A stretch of 64,000 nucleotides of DNA, taken from Lactiplantibacillus brownii (GTDB lineage Bacteria > Bacillota > Bacilli > Lactobacillales > Lactobacillaceae). The position numbers and the translations under genes were made by a program. The stretch is taken from NCBI RefSeq assembly GCF_031085375.1, contig NZ_JAVCWF010000001.1:310001-374000 (forward strand), in the 5' to 3' direction. This document shows, piece by piece, positions 32,952-43,586 of the stretch; within the stretch, counting starts at the first letter, position 1, and every line of letters starts with the position of its first letter. The notes under the pieces are model-generated. The model was not told the DNA's origin, did no database searches, and was given only the letters and a program-made list of their open reading frames with translations.

Positions 32952-34865
32952 TTAAGCTTCGAGTGAATTGGAATCCAACATCGGTCCAGCAATTTGTGAA
33001 GGAAGATAGACTGAATTCAAGTAACCTAATTCGAGATTGTTAGCGGTATTTTGAATCAACGCTTGGGCCGTTTGATAATTGGCGACAATGAATTGTTGTT
33101 GATTCGGTTGTTGTAAGTAGTCGTGTAATTGCTCACTTGTCAGAAAATCTTCAGAGACGAATGGCACGGCGGTAATGTGATTGTCATGGACGAATTGATT
33201 GTAGTTGTCGCTCGCAATGTGACCAACTAACGCACAACCTTGCGGGAAATAATGATGCATCCACCAAGCAATCATGCTCTCGGTATTGATAAAGGTGTTG
33301 GTTTGAATCCCAGCACCATCAAAGAGTGCTACGCCGGCTTGTTGGCCACCTTGGTAGTCGATGGTCAGGCCAACGAGACCGTCGCGGCGGTAATACTGCT
33401 CTTGAGCCAGTGAACCGTCCGCATTGAAGAGGGCGTTGGCAGAAAGTAAGCCGTGACTATCGAAAAAGCTCCGCTTAGTCAATTGATTACCAGTGATATA
33501 ACTGATTTCACCAATTAATTCCGGATTTTCTAGTCGATATTTAACTTGTAGTTGCCCGCTGTTATCCGACAAGATGACGTTTAAAATTTGTTGCGCGGGG
33601 TCCCATTGTTTCTTGGCAATGTTTTGAGGCAGCTTGACCGGCTCGCCCGTTAAATTACCCTGATTTTGAATCTGGTAGAGGGGATTGATGATAGTCAGGT
33701 GATCACGGTCTAAGCCGTTTTCGTTAGCCCACAAGTCAATTTCGGATGACAAATTAATGTCAAAAAGTTCTGAGTATAAGCCCACACGATTGGCGCCCAT
33801 TGATAGGAGTCGTTGAACGGTCTGAACCAGCGCCACTGGATGTTTTGGTAAAAAGGCATCCAAGGCCACGGCATATTGATGGTGTTCATCGACTGGTAGT
33901 GGTAAGACACGATGAACAGTGCCAAACCAGTTCGCCAATTGACGTTCGTTGTGCTCGATTTGTTTGGTCAACTGTGCCAATTGTTCAGTGGATCGTTGCT
34001 TAGTCTGTTTCAATTGGTTCAATTGTTGTTCTTGACTCGCTAATTGTTTCTTTTGATCACGTTGTTCCGTTGAAAGTTGTTTTTCAGTCGCCGTTTGGGC
34101 GGATTGTGCATGCTTCAATTGTTCATTTAACTCACGTAAGTCAGTCTCGGCTTCGTGTGAACGCACATTGAGTTTGACGGCTTCAGCATCCGCTTGACTT
34201 TGTTGTTCAGCAAGCTGTTTCGTCTGTTTCTCTAAATTTTCTAACCGTTCACGATAGGCTTCGGCTAATGACAAAATTTTGAGCGGATCAGCTTCGGCGT
34301 GTAGCTTGGTCACGATCTCATCACGTGATTTGGTTAGTTTGTCCTTGGCGGCTTGCAAACTTTTCTGCCGTGCAGTGATGACTTTTAGTTGGTCCGCTAA
34401 CGTACTTAACGTTTGCTTCAACTGTAATTGCGACTGGTTAAGCGATGTGATGCTGGTTTGATCTTTTTTTAGTTGGGCTTCAAGTTCAACACTGTCCAAT
34501 TTTTTGAGCTCGGCTAGTTTAGTGGTCGTGGCTTCTAATGCTTGATTAGTCGTAACGATGGTTTGTTGAACCTTGGTTTTCGTTTGGCGCTGTTCATCTA
34601 ATTCGGTAAAGAGTTGTGACTGTAACTGTGTACGAACTTGGTTGTAATCAGCTGTGATCGTCGTGATCTTTTTAATTAAAGTATTGAGATCATAGCTGGA
34701 AGTCGGTGTCGTGGCAGGCTTTTTTTCAACCGGTTTAGTGGTTGCTGCTGTCACGGTCGGCTTAGGCATAGTCGTCGATTTAACTTGTGGCGACGACTTC
34801 GCCTGAACTTTGAGTGCGTTCGTATCGTTAGTGACTTCCTTTTCTCTTGATTTAAAAAATTTCAT
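32952..34865 (-). CDS. GtfB-like glycosylation accessory protein with N-terminal coiled coil
   Basis: 637 residues, with no signal peptide. Residues about 60-320 are Gln/Lys/Glu/Thr-rich with heptad spacing, a long coiled coil. From about 340 a globular part contains a beta-rich segment (ISYITGNQLTKRSFFDSHG, ADGSLAQEQYYRRDG) that resembles the beta-meander of GtfB/Gtf2-type chaperones of Ser-rich adhesin glycosyltransferases. It lacks a visible nucleotide-sugar site, as expected of the non-catalytic partner. It diverges from the giant adhesin gene; a GtfA-like transferase lies on the far side. GGAGGGG precedes the ATG. Assignment rests on motif likeness and context. Confidence 0.6.
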   Translation of the reverse strand: MKFFKSREKEVTNDTNALKVQAKSSPQVKSTTMPKPTVTAATTKPVEKKPATTPTSSYDLNTLIKKITTITADYNQVRTQLQSQLFTELDEQRQTKTKVQQTIVTTNQALEATTTKLAELKKLDSVELEAQLKKDQTSITSLNQSQLQLKQTLSTLADQLKVITARQKSLQAAKDKLTKSRDEIVTKLHAEADPLKILSLAEAYRERLENLEKQTKQLAEQQSQADAEAVKLNVRSHEAETDLRELNEQLKHAQSAQTATEKQLSTEQRDQKKQLASQEQQLNQLKQTKQRSTEQLAQLTKQIEHNERQLANWFGTVHRVLPLPVDEHHQYAVALDAFLPKHPVALVQTVQRLLSMGANRVGLYSELFDINLSSEIDLWANENGLDRDHLTIINPLYQIQNQGNLTGEPVKLPQNIAKKQWDPAQQILNVILSDNSGQLQVKYRLENPELIGEISYITGNQLTKRSFFDSHGLLSANALFNADGSLAQEQYYRRDGLVGLTIDYQGGQQAGVALFDGAGIQTNTFINTESMIAWWMHHYFPQGCALVGHIASDNYNQFVHDNHITAVPFVSEDFLTSEQLHDYLQQPNQQQFIVANYQTAQALIQNTANNLELGYLNSVYLPSQIAGPMLDSNSLEA

Positions 34866-35579
34866 TGAGACCCCTCCAAAAATAGCTCAACGGTCGTCAT
34901 GACCATGATTAAAATTAGTTTTGGTGCTAAATATAAACTGCTAGTCGCCATTGCTGTCGATTGATCGGCACAACTAGACGTTCCCCATTAGTCTGAATTG
35001 CTGGGATTCCCTCATTAGTTTCGAAAATTAATTTAATAATTAAAAGTCATAATTATTAACCCGCTGAATGAAAAGAGTCGCCGATAAAACAGAATGATTC
35101 GCTGATAACCATATCATATTTAATTGATAAATACACGTAAATTATTAACAAGTCGTTGCTTTATTTCAATCTAATTATATTGTGTCACATAGTGAACGAA
35201 AATTTAGAGAATGATTAGGCGATGATTAAATAATTGATATTAAATTCTAAATCCGTATAAGCATGGGATTGTTGCTAACAGTGATTAGTAATCTGATGGT
35301 GTCAGGAAATGACTGTTGCTAAATAATTGATAATTTCAAAAAAATATAAAAATTTTTTTGAAATTATTTTGTCCTCGCTAATGCAATGATTTAAAAGGGT
35401 TTATCAATTACTGAGGGTAAGTATTAATCTGGTTTATATTATAACACCTAATTAATTAATTGCATTTAACTATTATTTTAGTTATAGTATATGCGTTGAA
35501 GCCAATGACTTAGCGAAAATAGTATGGGGTATACTAAAATTCAAGCTTTGACGTAACCATAAAAGGGGGTTTATTTAGA
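34866..35579. other. Long AT-rich promoter region before the adhesin gene
   Basis: About 714 bp with no coding frame of note, very AT-rich. A -10-like TATACT lies at about 35530, with no good -35 at the proper distance. A long leader or distant regulator sites are possible. Confidence 0.5.
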
Positions 35580-38500
35580 ATGCAAATCAGGGGAATCCAT
35601 TCTTTCGAACGTATCGACACTGATACTAAACAGCGATATAAGATGTATAAATCAGGTAGACAGTGGGTATACGCTGGCTTGATTACAACATTCTTTGTGA
35701 CATTACCAATTTTAAACAGTCAAACGCTGAACGCAAACGCTGATACTACTGACACAACAACGACCAAGGAGACGGTCGTTACTGGCAGTAGCAGCGGTGA
35801 TTCGACACAAGCGGCTGCGACGAGTACTGCCGCAACTGCTGCAAAAGCTGGTGCACAAGTAAGTGCCAGCAGCCAAGCGCTGAACCAAAGCACTGATGCT
35901 AACTCAACTTCTACTAAGACGGTTGAAAGTGCACCAACAATTGGTCAGCCAACCGTTACCACTAATGGCGATACGGCGACCTTAACTGGAACCGCAACTG
36001 CTGGTGCCACCATTACGGTGAGTGTCAACGGTGCGACCCAGTCGACCGTAACGGCCACTGGTACCGGGACTTATACTGCTACAGCTAAAGCCGGTCAAAC
36101 GGTTCAATTAACTGCGAGCCGCAACGGTCAAATGAGTGCTAGCGTGACCGTATCAATTCCAGCAACGAGTACGACGAGTGCCGCTGCAACTAGCTCAACC
36201 GCTGCTAAATCAGCAACAAGTGCTGAAAGCACTAAAGCTAGTGCCGCCAGCACGACGAGTTCATCAACTTCAGCAACGAGTGCCACTAGTCATAGTAATA
36301 CCGTAACTGCGAGTGCGGCTGCTAAAACGACGAGTGCTGCTAGTGAAGTTGCTGCTGAAAAGACCACGGTCAGTGATCCGGCTACGACTAATGATGCAAC
36401 CAACACGGTTTCAACTCAAAATGACTTAACAGGTGCCACAACGACGGCACAGAATAGTTCGGCAAGTAACGGAACTACGACAAATGCCAATAACTCAACG
36501 AGCACAGCTAATACTGCTAGCGAAGTTGCCACTGGTCAAACTTTCTTAACAGATGCTGCGGCGCAAAAGATGCAATCTTCATTAGCAGTGGCTAAAACCG
36601 CTAGCTTATTACGGACAGCTATCTTGGCAACGCCAATGGTTGAAGATGCTACTGTCTTAACGAGTTCATCCGATGCAACTACCACTGGTTCTGATGGTGG
36701 TACTGGGGTTGGCTTAACGTCAACACCAACGCAAACTTACAATGCTGACGGGAGCTTTACCGTTACTGGACAAGCAACTGCCGGTTCACGGGTCACATTT
36801 AAGAGTGCTGCCGGTGCGACAATTGTTTCGGCAAATACTGCCAGCAATGGTACTTATACCGCTAATCTGAACAACGTTAATTCAGGCGACCAAGTCTCAA
36901 TTACTGTTGCCAAAGATGGCGTGACTTCGACTGCGCAATTATTAACTTTAACCAATAATACAACTGATACAAGTTCAATCGGTAAGACCGGTTTACTTGA
37001 AGGTCAAGTCTTCGGTAAATCAGGTTACACGGTTGATAACACCGCAACGGCTCAATTAGGGCAAACAGATGCCGTTGCTAAGATGATTAAACAGGCCAAT
37101 GCCGCTAACTTAAACCAGAAGAACTCTGGTAAAGTTTACGACGAATCAGGAACGGCCGTTAACCCAACCAATGATAATAGTACTGATAATAACGATAGTT
37201 ATGATGATGACATTCTCTATGGTGGGAAGACTTACGTTTCTGGTGCGAATAAGGTCGCCTCAATTGGGGTCGACATTATGAATGACCAAGGTGCAATCAG
37301 TTCAGACGATAACAATTTGCAAACACGTTACACTGATATTATTACGGCCATTGAAAACCCAGGACTTTCAGTTAAGTTATTAGGGTCAACGACCAACGGT
37401 GCCACATTTGGATTTGATAACCGGATCAGTAACTCGGTTAAGATTGGGACTTGGACTGTTCAAAGTGCCAACCGCGCCGGGGCTATTGTTAAAAACAATG
37501 ATACTGGCGAAACCTTCCAGATCACTGATGCCACTTCAATGTCAAATAACTTATTTGGTTCAGCTGGGGTTAAAGCCGGGGATAAATTAAGTAATACGGC
37601 CGTTATTGAAACGACCTTCACCGGTGGCCCAATTGAAAACTTATTCAAGATCTTTACTGCTGGGATCACTGGGATCTTAGGCGCTGCTGGGGTAGTTGCC
37701 TTAGTTCCTGATACAATTGCGCAAATTGTTGCAATTATTCCAGCTTTGAAGAAATCAGCTTACTATGCTGGTCTACAATCTTCTGTTCAAAAGGTTAAAG
37801 ATGACCAAGCTGCTTTAGCTGCTTTGGGTGGTAACTCGATTGCCATTACAAAATTAGCTGGTGTGACTAAACAAGCAGACGGTACTTACAAAGTAACGAA
37901 TGATTCAACGTTAACTGAATCATTAACGAACTACTTACAATCTGCAGTTAACACTTGGATCGTTGACTTGTATGACATGATTGCTTCATTGATCGCAATG
38001 TCAAACACTAGTGTTAATGGTGGTGGGACTGCTCTTGGTAAGTTACCAGTAGTTGGTGACTTATTACAAGGCTTGACTGATACCTTAAACAACAAAGTTC
38101 AAGGCGCCTTTACAACTGTGACCCAATTTATTGCCGATACAGTTGGTGAAGCCTTAGGTCAAGTTGCGGACTTATCAATTAGTGGGGTTCAAAAGGTCGT
38201 CTTACCAGTCAGCTTTACTGATCCAGACTTCTCTTCACAAAAGACCACTAGTGGTAACCAAACCTTAGCAACTTTAGGTGTTGGGGACTTTGCGCAATTA
38301 GTTGTTAGTTCAACACCAACCTTGTACGGTGTTAGTCCTAAGACCCCTGTTCAAACGTCAATCGTTTACCAACGGGTCAATACGTCTAATTTGCAAAAAC
38401 AATATGATTCATTAACAACGGAACAAAAATTGAGTGCCGCTGGGGTTGCAGCGCGTTTAGTGCTACAAAACTTAAGCGCCACTAAGTACAATGATGATGA

Positions 38501-41500
38501 TCCGTTGAATGCAACGAGTCCAGACGCAATTGCCACCGATTCTGATGAAGATGGTGTCTCAGACTTTAATGAAATGTATATTGATCATACTAACGAACAT
38601 GTTGCTGATACTGACGAAGACGGTTTAACCGACCTCCAAGAAAAGCAATATGGGACTAAGGCTGGGAAACCAGATGATATTTTATCTGGTAACGAAAATG
38701 CTTTAAAGGCTGATCAAGATAGTGATGGCGATGGACTCAGTGACTTCGATGAAGTGACTAAATATCACACTAACCCAATGCTAGCCGATACCGATGGTGA
38801 TGGTTTGAGCGACGGTGCTGAAATTAAGGCCGGAACTAATCCATTGATGGTCGATTCTGACGGTGATGGGATTGCTGATGGTAAAGATACCGATCCATTA
38901 GGTGGCGATCCTAAGTTCACTGAAGGCGTCGATACTGATAGCGATGGTATTCCAGATGCTGTTGAATTACAAATGGGAACCGATCCTAACAATCCTGATA
39001 CCGATGGCGATGGCTTGAATGATTTCCAAGAACTTCAATATGGGACGAACCCACTTAAAGCAGATACTGATGAAGATGGCGTTAGTGATGGTCAAGAAGT
39101 TACTGATCACACTAATCCACTTAAAGCAGATACTGATGGTGATGGGTTAACCGATGGCGAAGAAAAGACTCGTGGGACCAATCCATTAATGATTGATACT
39201 GATGGTGATGGCTATAATGATGGCCGTGCCCCTCAGACTGCCTCTGAATTGGATATCAATACTGCCTTTGAAAACATTGGTGGGGTTGAACTCTCAACGA
39301 ATGCAATCGTTAAAGGTAATTCAAAAGATGGTTATACCGTTACTGGTCAAGGGACTGCGGGCGCAACTGTCACAGTAACTAACGCTAGTGGTGCCACAGT
39401 TGGTACTGGTACTGTTGGGACTGATGGTAACTACTCAATCACTGTTCCAGGTTCTGTTGGTGCAAAGGCAACGTTGAAGCTAACGCCTTCTAAAGACAGC
39501 AGTACTGGTGATTCAATTACCGTGATGACCCCAGCTGATGCCGCTACTTCTGGCGATAACTCTGGTTCCGGCGACAACTCCGGTTCTGGCAACAATTCCG
39601 GCTCCGGTGACAACTCCGGTTCTGGTAACAATTCCGGCTCCGGCGACAACTCTGGTTCAGGCAACAATTCAGGATCAGGCGACAATTCTGGTTCCGGTAA
39701 TAACTCTGGCTCCGGTGATAACTCCGGTTCTGGCGATAACTCTGGTTCAGGGAATAACTCCGGCTCCGGTGACAACTCCGGTTCTGGTAACAATTCCGGC
39801 TCCGGCGACAACTCTGGTTCAGGCAACAATTCAGGATCAGGCGACAATTCTGGTTCCGGTAATAACTCTGGCTCCGGTGATAACTCCGGTTCTGGCGATA
39901 ACTCTGGTTCAGGGAATAACTCCGGCTCCGGCGACAACTCCGGTTCAGGTAACAATTCCGGCTCCGGCGACAACTCTGGTTCTGGCAACAATTCAGGATC
40001 AGGCGATAATTCCGGTTCAGGGAATAACTCCGGCTCCGGTGACAGCTCCGGTTCTGGTAACAATTCAGGATCAGGCGACAACTCCGGTTCTGGTAACAAT
40101 TCAGGATCAGGCGACAACTCCGGTTCTGGTAACAATTCAGGATCAGGCGACAACTCCGGTTCAGGTAACAATTCCGGCTCCGGCGACAACTCTGGTTCTG
40201 GCAACAATTCAGGATCAGGCGATAATTCCGGTTCAGGGAATAACTCCGGCTCCGGCGACAACTCTGGTTCAGGTAATAATTCCGGCTCCGGTGACAACTC
40301 TGGTTCAGGCAACAATTCAGGATCAGGCGATAACTCAGGTTCTGGCAACAATTCAGGGTCAGGCGATAACTCTGGTTCCGGTAACAATTCTGGCTCCGGT
40401 GACAGCTCCGGTTCTGGTAACAATTCAGGATCAGGCGACAACTCCGGTTCTGGTAACAATTCAGGATCAGGCGACAACTCCGGTTCTGGTAACAATTCAG
40501 GATCAGGCGACAACTCCGGTTCAGGGAATAATTCCGGCTCTGGTGACAACTCCGGTTCTGGTAACAACTCAGGATCAGGCGACAACTCCGGTTCTGGCAA
40601 CAATTCCGGCTCCGGTGACAACTCTGGTTCTGGCAACAATTCAGGATCAGGCGACAACTCCGGTTCAGGGAATAACTCAGGATCAGGCGACAACTCTGGT
40701 TCTGGCAACAATTCAGGATCAGGCGACAACTCCGGTTCTGGCAATAACTCAGGATCAGGTGATAACTCCGGTTCTGGCAATAACTCAGGATCAGGCGATA
40801 ACTCCGGTTCTGGCAACAATTCCGGCTCCGGTGACAACTCCGGTTCTGGCAATAACTCAGGATCAGGCGATAACTCCGGTTCTGGCAACAATTCCGGCTC
40901 CGGTGACAACTCCGGTTCTGGTAACAATTCCGGCTCCGGCGACAACTCCGGTTCAGGTAACAATTCCGGCTCCGGCGACAACTCCGGTTCTGGTAACAAC
41001 TCAGGATCAGGTGATAACTCCGGTTCTGGCAATAACTCAGGATCAGGCGATAACTCCGGTTCTGGTAACAATTCCGGCTCCGGTGACAACTCTGGTTCAG
41101 GTAATAACTCAGGATCAGGCGACAACTCTGGTTCCGGTAACAATTCTGGCTCCGGTGACAATTCCGGTTCCGGTAATAACTCAGGATCAGGCGACAACTC
41201 TGGTTCTGGTAACAACTCAGGATCAGGCGATAACTCCGGTTCAGGGAATAACTCAGGTTCCGGTGACAACTCCGGATCAGGCGACAACTCCGGTTCAGGG
41301 AATAATTCCGGCTCTGGTGACAACTCCGGTTCAGGCAACAATTCCGGCTCCGGTGACAACTCTGGTTCAGGGAATAACTCAGGATCAGGCGATAACTCAG
41401 GTTCTGGCAACAATTCAGGATCAGGCGACAACTCCGGTTCAGGGAATAATTCCGGCTCTGGTGACAACTCTGGTTCAGGAAACAACTCAGGATCAGGCGA

Positions 41501-43301
41501 CAACTCAGGATCAGGCAACAATTCCGGCTCCGGTGACAACTCAGGTTCAGGGAATAACTCAGGATCAGGCGATAACTCAGGTTCTGGCAACAATTCAGGA
41601 TCAGGCGATAACTCTGGTTCTGGTAACAACTCAGGATCAGGCGATAACTCCGGTTCAGGGAATAATTCAGGTTCCGGTGACAACTCAGGTTCCGGTAACA
41701 ACTCCGGTTCTGGTAACAATTCCGGCTCCGGTGACAACTCTGGTTCAGGTAATAACTCAGGATCAGGCGACAACTCTGGTTCTGGCAACAATTCGGGTTC
41801 TGGTGATAACTCTGGCTCTGGCGATAACCAAGGCAGCACGATGAAACAACCAACGAACGTCACTGTTAAGAAACAAGCTGATGGTTCGGTTGTTATTGCT
41901 GGTAAAGGTGAAGCTGGTGCTACCGTTACAGCCCGTGATGCGAATGGCAAGTCAATTGCTACGACCACTATTGGAACTGACGGAACCTTCACGTTGACTA
42001 TCCCAGGTAGTGCAGTAACTTCTGGTGATAAGATTACAGTTGTTCAACAAAAAGACGGTAAGACAAGTGATGCGATTAACATCACCATTCCTGCTGACCA
42101 ACCAACGAGCATGGTAGTGACTGTTGATGATAATGGTTACGCACATGTTACTGGTAAAGGGACACCAGGTTCAACAATCTACGTCTTTACTGCTGATGGT
42201 GATTCATTAGCTTCTGGTAAAGTTGGCGCTGACGGTAACTTTGATATCCAAGTACCATTGGATAACAGCAAGCCTGGGACGGTCTTAGCAATTGTCCAAG
42301 CCACAAATGGTGGTTTGAGCAATGCAATTGGCATTAAGGTGCCAGCTAAGCAACCAACTAAGACGGTTGTTAACAACAAAGATGGTAACATCACAGTTAC
42401 TGGTGAAGGAACACCTGGTGCAACGATTACAGTTACGGATAGTAACGGTAATAAAGTTGCAGAAGGCACTGTTGGCAAAGATGGCACGTTTACTATTACG
42501 ATTCCTAAGGGCTCAATCAAGCCTGGTCAATCAGTCACAATCGTTCAAACGACTGACGGAACTGACAGTAACCCAATCACGATCAAGGTACCTAGTGAAG
42601 AACCAGGTAGTCTCAATGTCACGAACAATGACAAAGGGATTACAATCACCGGGACTGGCAAGCCAGGCGCAACGATTACCATTACGGATAGCAACGGTAA
42701 TAAGCTTGGTGAAGCTACTATTGGTTCTGATGGTAAGTTCACAATTACGGTTCCTAAGTCTGGTTTAACGCCTGGTGACAAGCTTTACGTTACTTCGACT
42801 GACGAAGGTATTGCAAGTAACCCAGTTGCCATCACGGTTCCTGAAGTGGATAAGACAACTGGTTCTGGCGATACGACCAATGGTAATGGTTCAAACACTG
42901 GTAATGGTAGCGATACTGGCAACGGTAATGGCACCACTAACGGTAATGGCTCAACCACTGGTAACGGTAACGGAACTGGTTCAACAACTGGTAACGGCTC
43001 GACGACTGGTAACGGTTCAACAACTGGCAATGGGACTGGGACCACAACTGGTACTGGCACTAACGCTGGCAACGGAACTGGTTCAACGACTGGTACTGGT
43101 ACGACCGCTGGCGATACGTTGAACAATGGTTCAAATCTCGCTAAGTTGGCTAAGGACAGTAGCAAGCAAGCTACTTCAAACAATGGTTCATTGCCACAAA
43201 CTAACGATTCTGTTGAAGGATCATTAGCAGTTGCAGGCACGATCATGCTTGGTTTAGTTGGTTTGTTAGGTGCTCGGCGTCGTCGCGAAGACATGATTTA
43301 A
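35580..43301 (+). CDS. Giant serine-rich repeat adhesin, sortase-anchored
   Basis: 2573 residues. The N-terminus has the KxYKxGKxW-type signal (KMYKSGRQW, residues 22-30) and a hydrophobic helix, used by large Ser-rich adhesins. It continues with a Ser/Thr/Ala-rich stretch holding two Ig-like modules (about 118-205 and 377-460), a globular region of unknown fold (about 470-985), calcium-binding thrombospondin type 3-like repeats (987-1217; e.g. [12 protein letters not shown]), one Ig-like module, 760 residues of SGSG(D/N)N repeats (1324-2083), four Ig-like modules (to about 2440), a Gly/Asn/Thr linker and the anchor LPQTN (2538) with a helix and RRRRED tail. Flanking GtfB- and GtfA-like genes suggest O-glycosylation of the repeat serines. 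A G-rich ribosome site precedes the ATG. Confidence 0.93.
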   Translation: MQIRGIHSFERIDTDTKQRYKMYKSGRQWVYAGLITTFFVTLPILNSQTLNANADTTDTTTTKETVVTGSSSGDSTQAAATSTAATAAKAGAQVSASSQALNQSTDANSTSTKTVESAPTIGQPTVTTNGDTATLTGTATAGATITVSVNGATQSTVTATGTGTYTATAKAGQTVQLTASRNGQMSASVTVSIPATSTTSAAATSSTAAKSATSAESTKASAASTTSSSTSATSATSHSNTVTASAAAKTTSAASEVAAEKTTVSDPATTNDATNTVSTQNDLTGATTTAQNSSASNGTTTNANNSTSTANTASEVATGQTFLTDAAAQKMQSSLAVAKTASLLRTAILATPMVEDATVLTSSSDATTTGSDGGTGVGLTSTPTQTYNADGSFTVTGQATAGSRVTFKSAAGATIVSANTASNGTYTANLNNVNSGDQVSITVAKDGVTSTAQLLTLTNNTTDTSSIGKTGLLEGQVFGKSGYTVDNTATAQLGQTDAVAKMIKQANAANLNQKNSGKVYDESGTAVNPTNDNSTDNNDSYDDDILYGGKTYVSGANKVASIGVDIMNDQGAISSDDNNLQTRYTDIITAIENPGLSVKLLGSTTNGATFGFDNRISNSVKIGTWTVQSANRAGAIVKNNDTGETFQITDATSMSNNLFGSAGVKAGDKLSNTAVIETTFTGGPIENLFKIFTAGITGILGAAGVVALVPDTIAQIVAIIPALKKSAYYAGLQSSVQKVKDDQAALAALGGNSIAITKLAGVTKQADGTYKVTNDSTLTESLTNYLQSAVNTWIVDLYDMIASLIAMSNTSVNGGGTALGKLPVVGDLLQGLTDTLNNKVQGAFTTVTQFIADTVGEALGQVADLSISGVQKVVLPVSFTDPDFSSQKTTSGNQTLATLGVGDFAQLVVSSTPTLYGVSPKTPVQTSIVYQRVNTSNLQKQYDSLTTEQKLSAAGVAARLVLQNLSATKYNDDDPLNATSPDAIATDSDEDGVSDFNEMYIDHTNEHVADTDEDGLTDLQEKQYGTKAGKPDDILSGNENALKADQDSDGDGLSDFDEVTKYHTNPMLADTDGDGLSDGAEIKAGTNPLMVDSDGDGIADGKDTDPLGGDPKFTEGVDTDSDGIPDAVELQMGTDPNNPDTDGDGLNDFQELQYGTNPLKADTDEDGVSDGQEVTDHTNPLKADTDGDGLTDGEEKTRGTNPLMIDTDGDGYNDGRAPQTASELDINTAFENIGGVELSTNAIVKGNSKDGYTVTGQGTAGATVTVTNASGATVGTGTVGTDGNYSITVPGSVGAKATLKLTPSKDSSTGDSITVMTPADAATSGDNSGSGDNSGSGNNSGSGDNSGSGNNSGSGDNSGSGNNSGSGDNSGSGNNSGSGDNSGSGDNSGSGNNSGSGDNSGSGNNSGSGDNSGSGNNSGSGDNSGSGNNSGSGDNSGSGDNSGSGNNSGSGDNSGSGNNSGSGDNSGSGNNSGSGDNSGSGNNSGSGDSSGSGNNSGSGDNSGSGNNSGSGDNSGSGNNSGSGDNSGSGNNSGSGDNSGSGNNSGSGDNSGSGNNSGSGDNSGSGNNSGSGDNSGSGNNSGSGDNSGSGNNSGSGDNSGSGNNSGSGDSSGSGNNSGSGDNSGSGNNSGSGDNSGSGNNSGSGDNSGSGNNSGSGDNSGSGNNSGSGDNSGSGNNSGSGDNSGSGNNSGSGDNSGSGNNSGSGDNSGSGNNSGSGDNSGSGNNSGSGDNSGSGNNSGSGDNSGSGNNSGSGDNSGSGNNSGSGDNSGSGNNSGSGDNSGSGNNSGSGDNSGSGNNSGSGDNSGSGNNSGSGDNSGSGNNSGSGDNSGSGNNSGSGDNSGSGNNSGSGDNSGSGNNSGSGDNSGSGNNSGSGDNSGSGNNSGSGDNSGSGNNSGSGDNSGSGDNSGSGNNSGSGDNSGSGNNSGSGDNSGSGNNSGSGDNSGSGNNSGSGDNSGSGNNSGSGDNSGSGNNSGSGDNSGSGNNSGSGDNSGSGNNSGSGDNSGSGNNSGSGDNSGSGNNSGSGDNSGSGNNSGSGDNSGSGNNSGSGNNSGSGDNSGSGNNSGSGDNSGSGNNSGSGDNSGSGDNQGSTMKQPTNVTVKKQADGSVVIAGKGEAGATVTARDANGKSIATTTIGTDGTFTLTIPGSAVTSGDKITVVQQKDGKTSDAINITIPADQPTSMVVTVDDNGYAHVTGKGTPGSTIYVFTADGDSLASGKVGADGNFDIQVPLDNSKPGTVLAIVQATNGGLSNAIGIKVPAKQPTKTVVNNKDGNITVTGEGTPGATITVTDSNGNKVAEGTVGKDGTFTITIPKGSIKPGQSVTIVQTTDGTDSNPITIKVPSEEPGSLNVTNNDKGITITGTGKPGATITITDSNGNKLGEATIGSDGKFTITVPKSGLTPGDKLYVTSTDEGIASNPVAITVPEVDKTTGSGDTTNGNGSNTGNGSDTGNGNGTTNGNGSTTGNGNGTGSTTGNGSTTGNGSTTGNGTGTTTGTGTNAGNGTGSTTGTGTTAGDTLNNGSNLAKLAKDSSKQATSNNGSLPQTNDSVEGSLAVAGTIMLGLVGLLGARRRREDMI
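39549..41828 (+). repeat. SGSG(D/N)N coding repeat array, 126 hexapeptide units
   Basis: 2280 bp encoding SGDN plus 126 hexapeptides, mostly alternating SGSGDN and SGSGNN (36-bp pairs). Codons vary widely (Ser TCT/TCC/TCA, Gly GGT/GGC/GGA/GGG, Asn AAT/AAC), while the protein sequence is almost invariant; the only residue changes I see are two DS units (about 40041 and 40401). Blocks repeat at the DNA level at 162 bp (39629/39791) and 360 bp (about 40032-40164 versus 40392-40524), showing segmental duplication. Confidence 0.95.
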
Positions 43302-43319
43302 GGTTTTAGTGAAACGTTC

Positions 43320-43395
43320 ACTTTAACTTGAAATAAATTGATTTAGGAAAGGAGTAATTCAGTGATGAATTGCTCCTTTTTTTGGAAACAATTCA
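43320..43395 (+). repeat. Copy A of a diverged direct repeat after the adhesin gene
   Basis: Begins ACTTTAACTTGAA, contains a hairpin and ends TTTTTTTGGAAA. It matches copy B at 43488-43562 along its length, offset 168 bp. Confidence 0.65.
43350..43385 (+). terminator. Adhesin terminator
   Basis: AGGAGTAATTCA pairs with TGAATTGCTCCT around GTGA, followed by TTTTTTT. Confidence 0.85.
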
Positions 43396-43487
43396 TCACT
43401 TTTAGTTGGAGGGCCGTTTAGGTGTGTCACTAATAAGTTAGTTTCTTTGTAAAACTATTACATGACGCACATAATTAACATCAGCGT

Positions 43488-43562
43488 ACTTTAACTTGAA
43501 CAATCTGATTTGAAGAAAGCGTCATTCGGGGGATGAATGGCACCTTCTTTTTGGAAAAATAA
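43488..43562 (+). repeat. Copy B of the direct repeat, with degraded terminator
   Basis: Begins ACTTTAACTTGAA and ends CTTTTTGGAAAA. Its hairpin is weaker than in copy A (GTCATTC with GAATGGC), and the glycosyltransferase ribosome site follows directly. Confidence 0.6.
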
Positions 43563-43586
43563 ACTGTTTAGTGGGGAAGAGTGCAA

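Noticed and set aside
39549..41828. 36-bp periodicity that might suggest a CRISPR array
   Set aside because: There are no unique spacers, the repeats are in frame and encode [12 protein letters not shown], and no cas genes are present.
39431..41992. Very long minus-strand and alternate-frame open frames (about 770-850 codons) across the adhesin repeats
   Set aside because: They arise because the short coding repeat lacks stops in other frames. Their translations are Pro/Glu/Leu, Ile/Thr/Gln or Arg/Ser/Cys/Asn patterns without ribosome sites.
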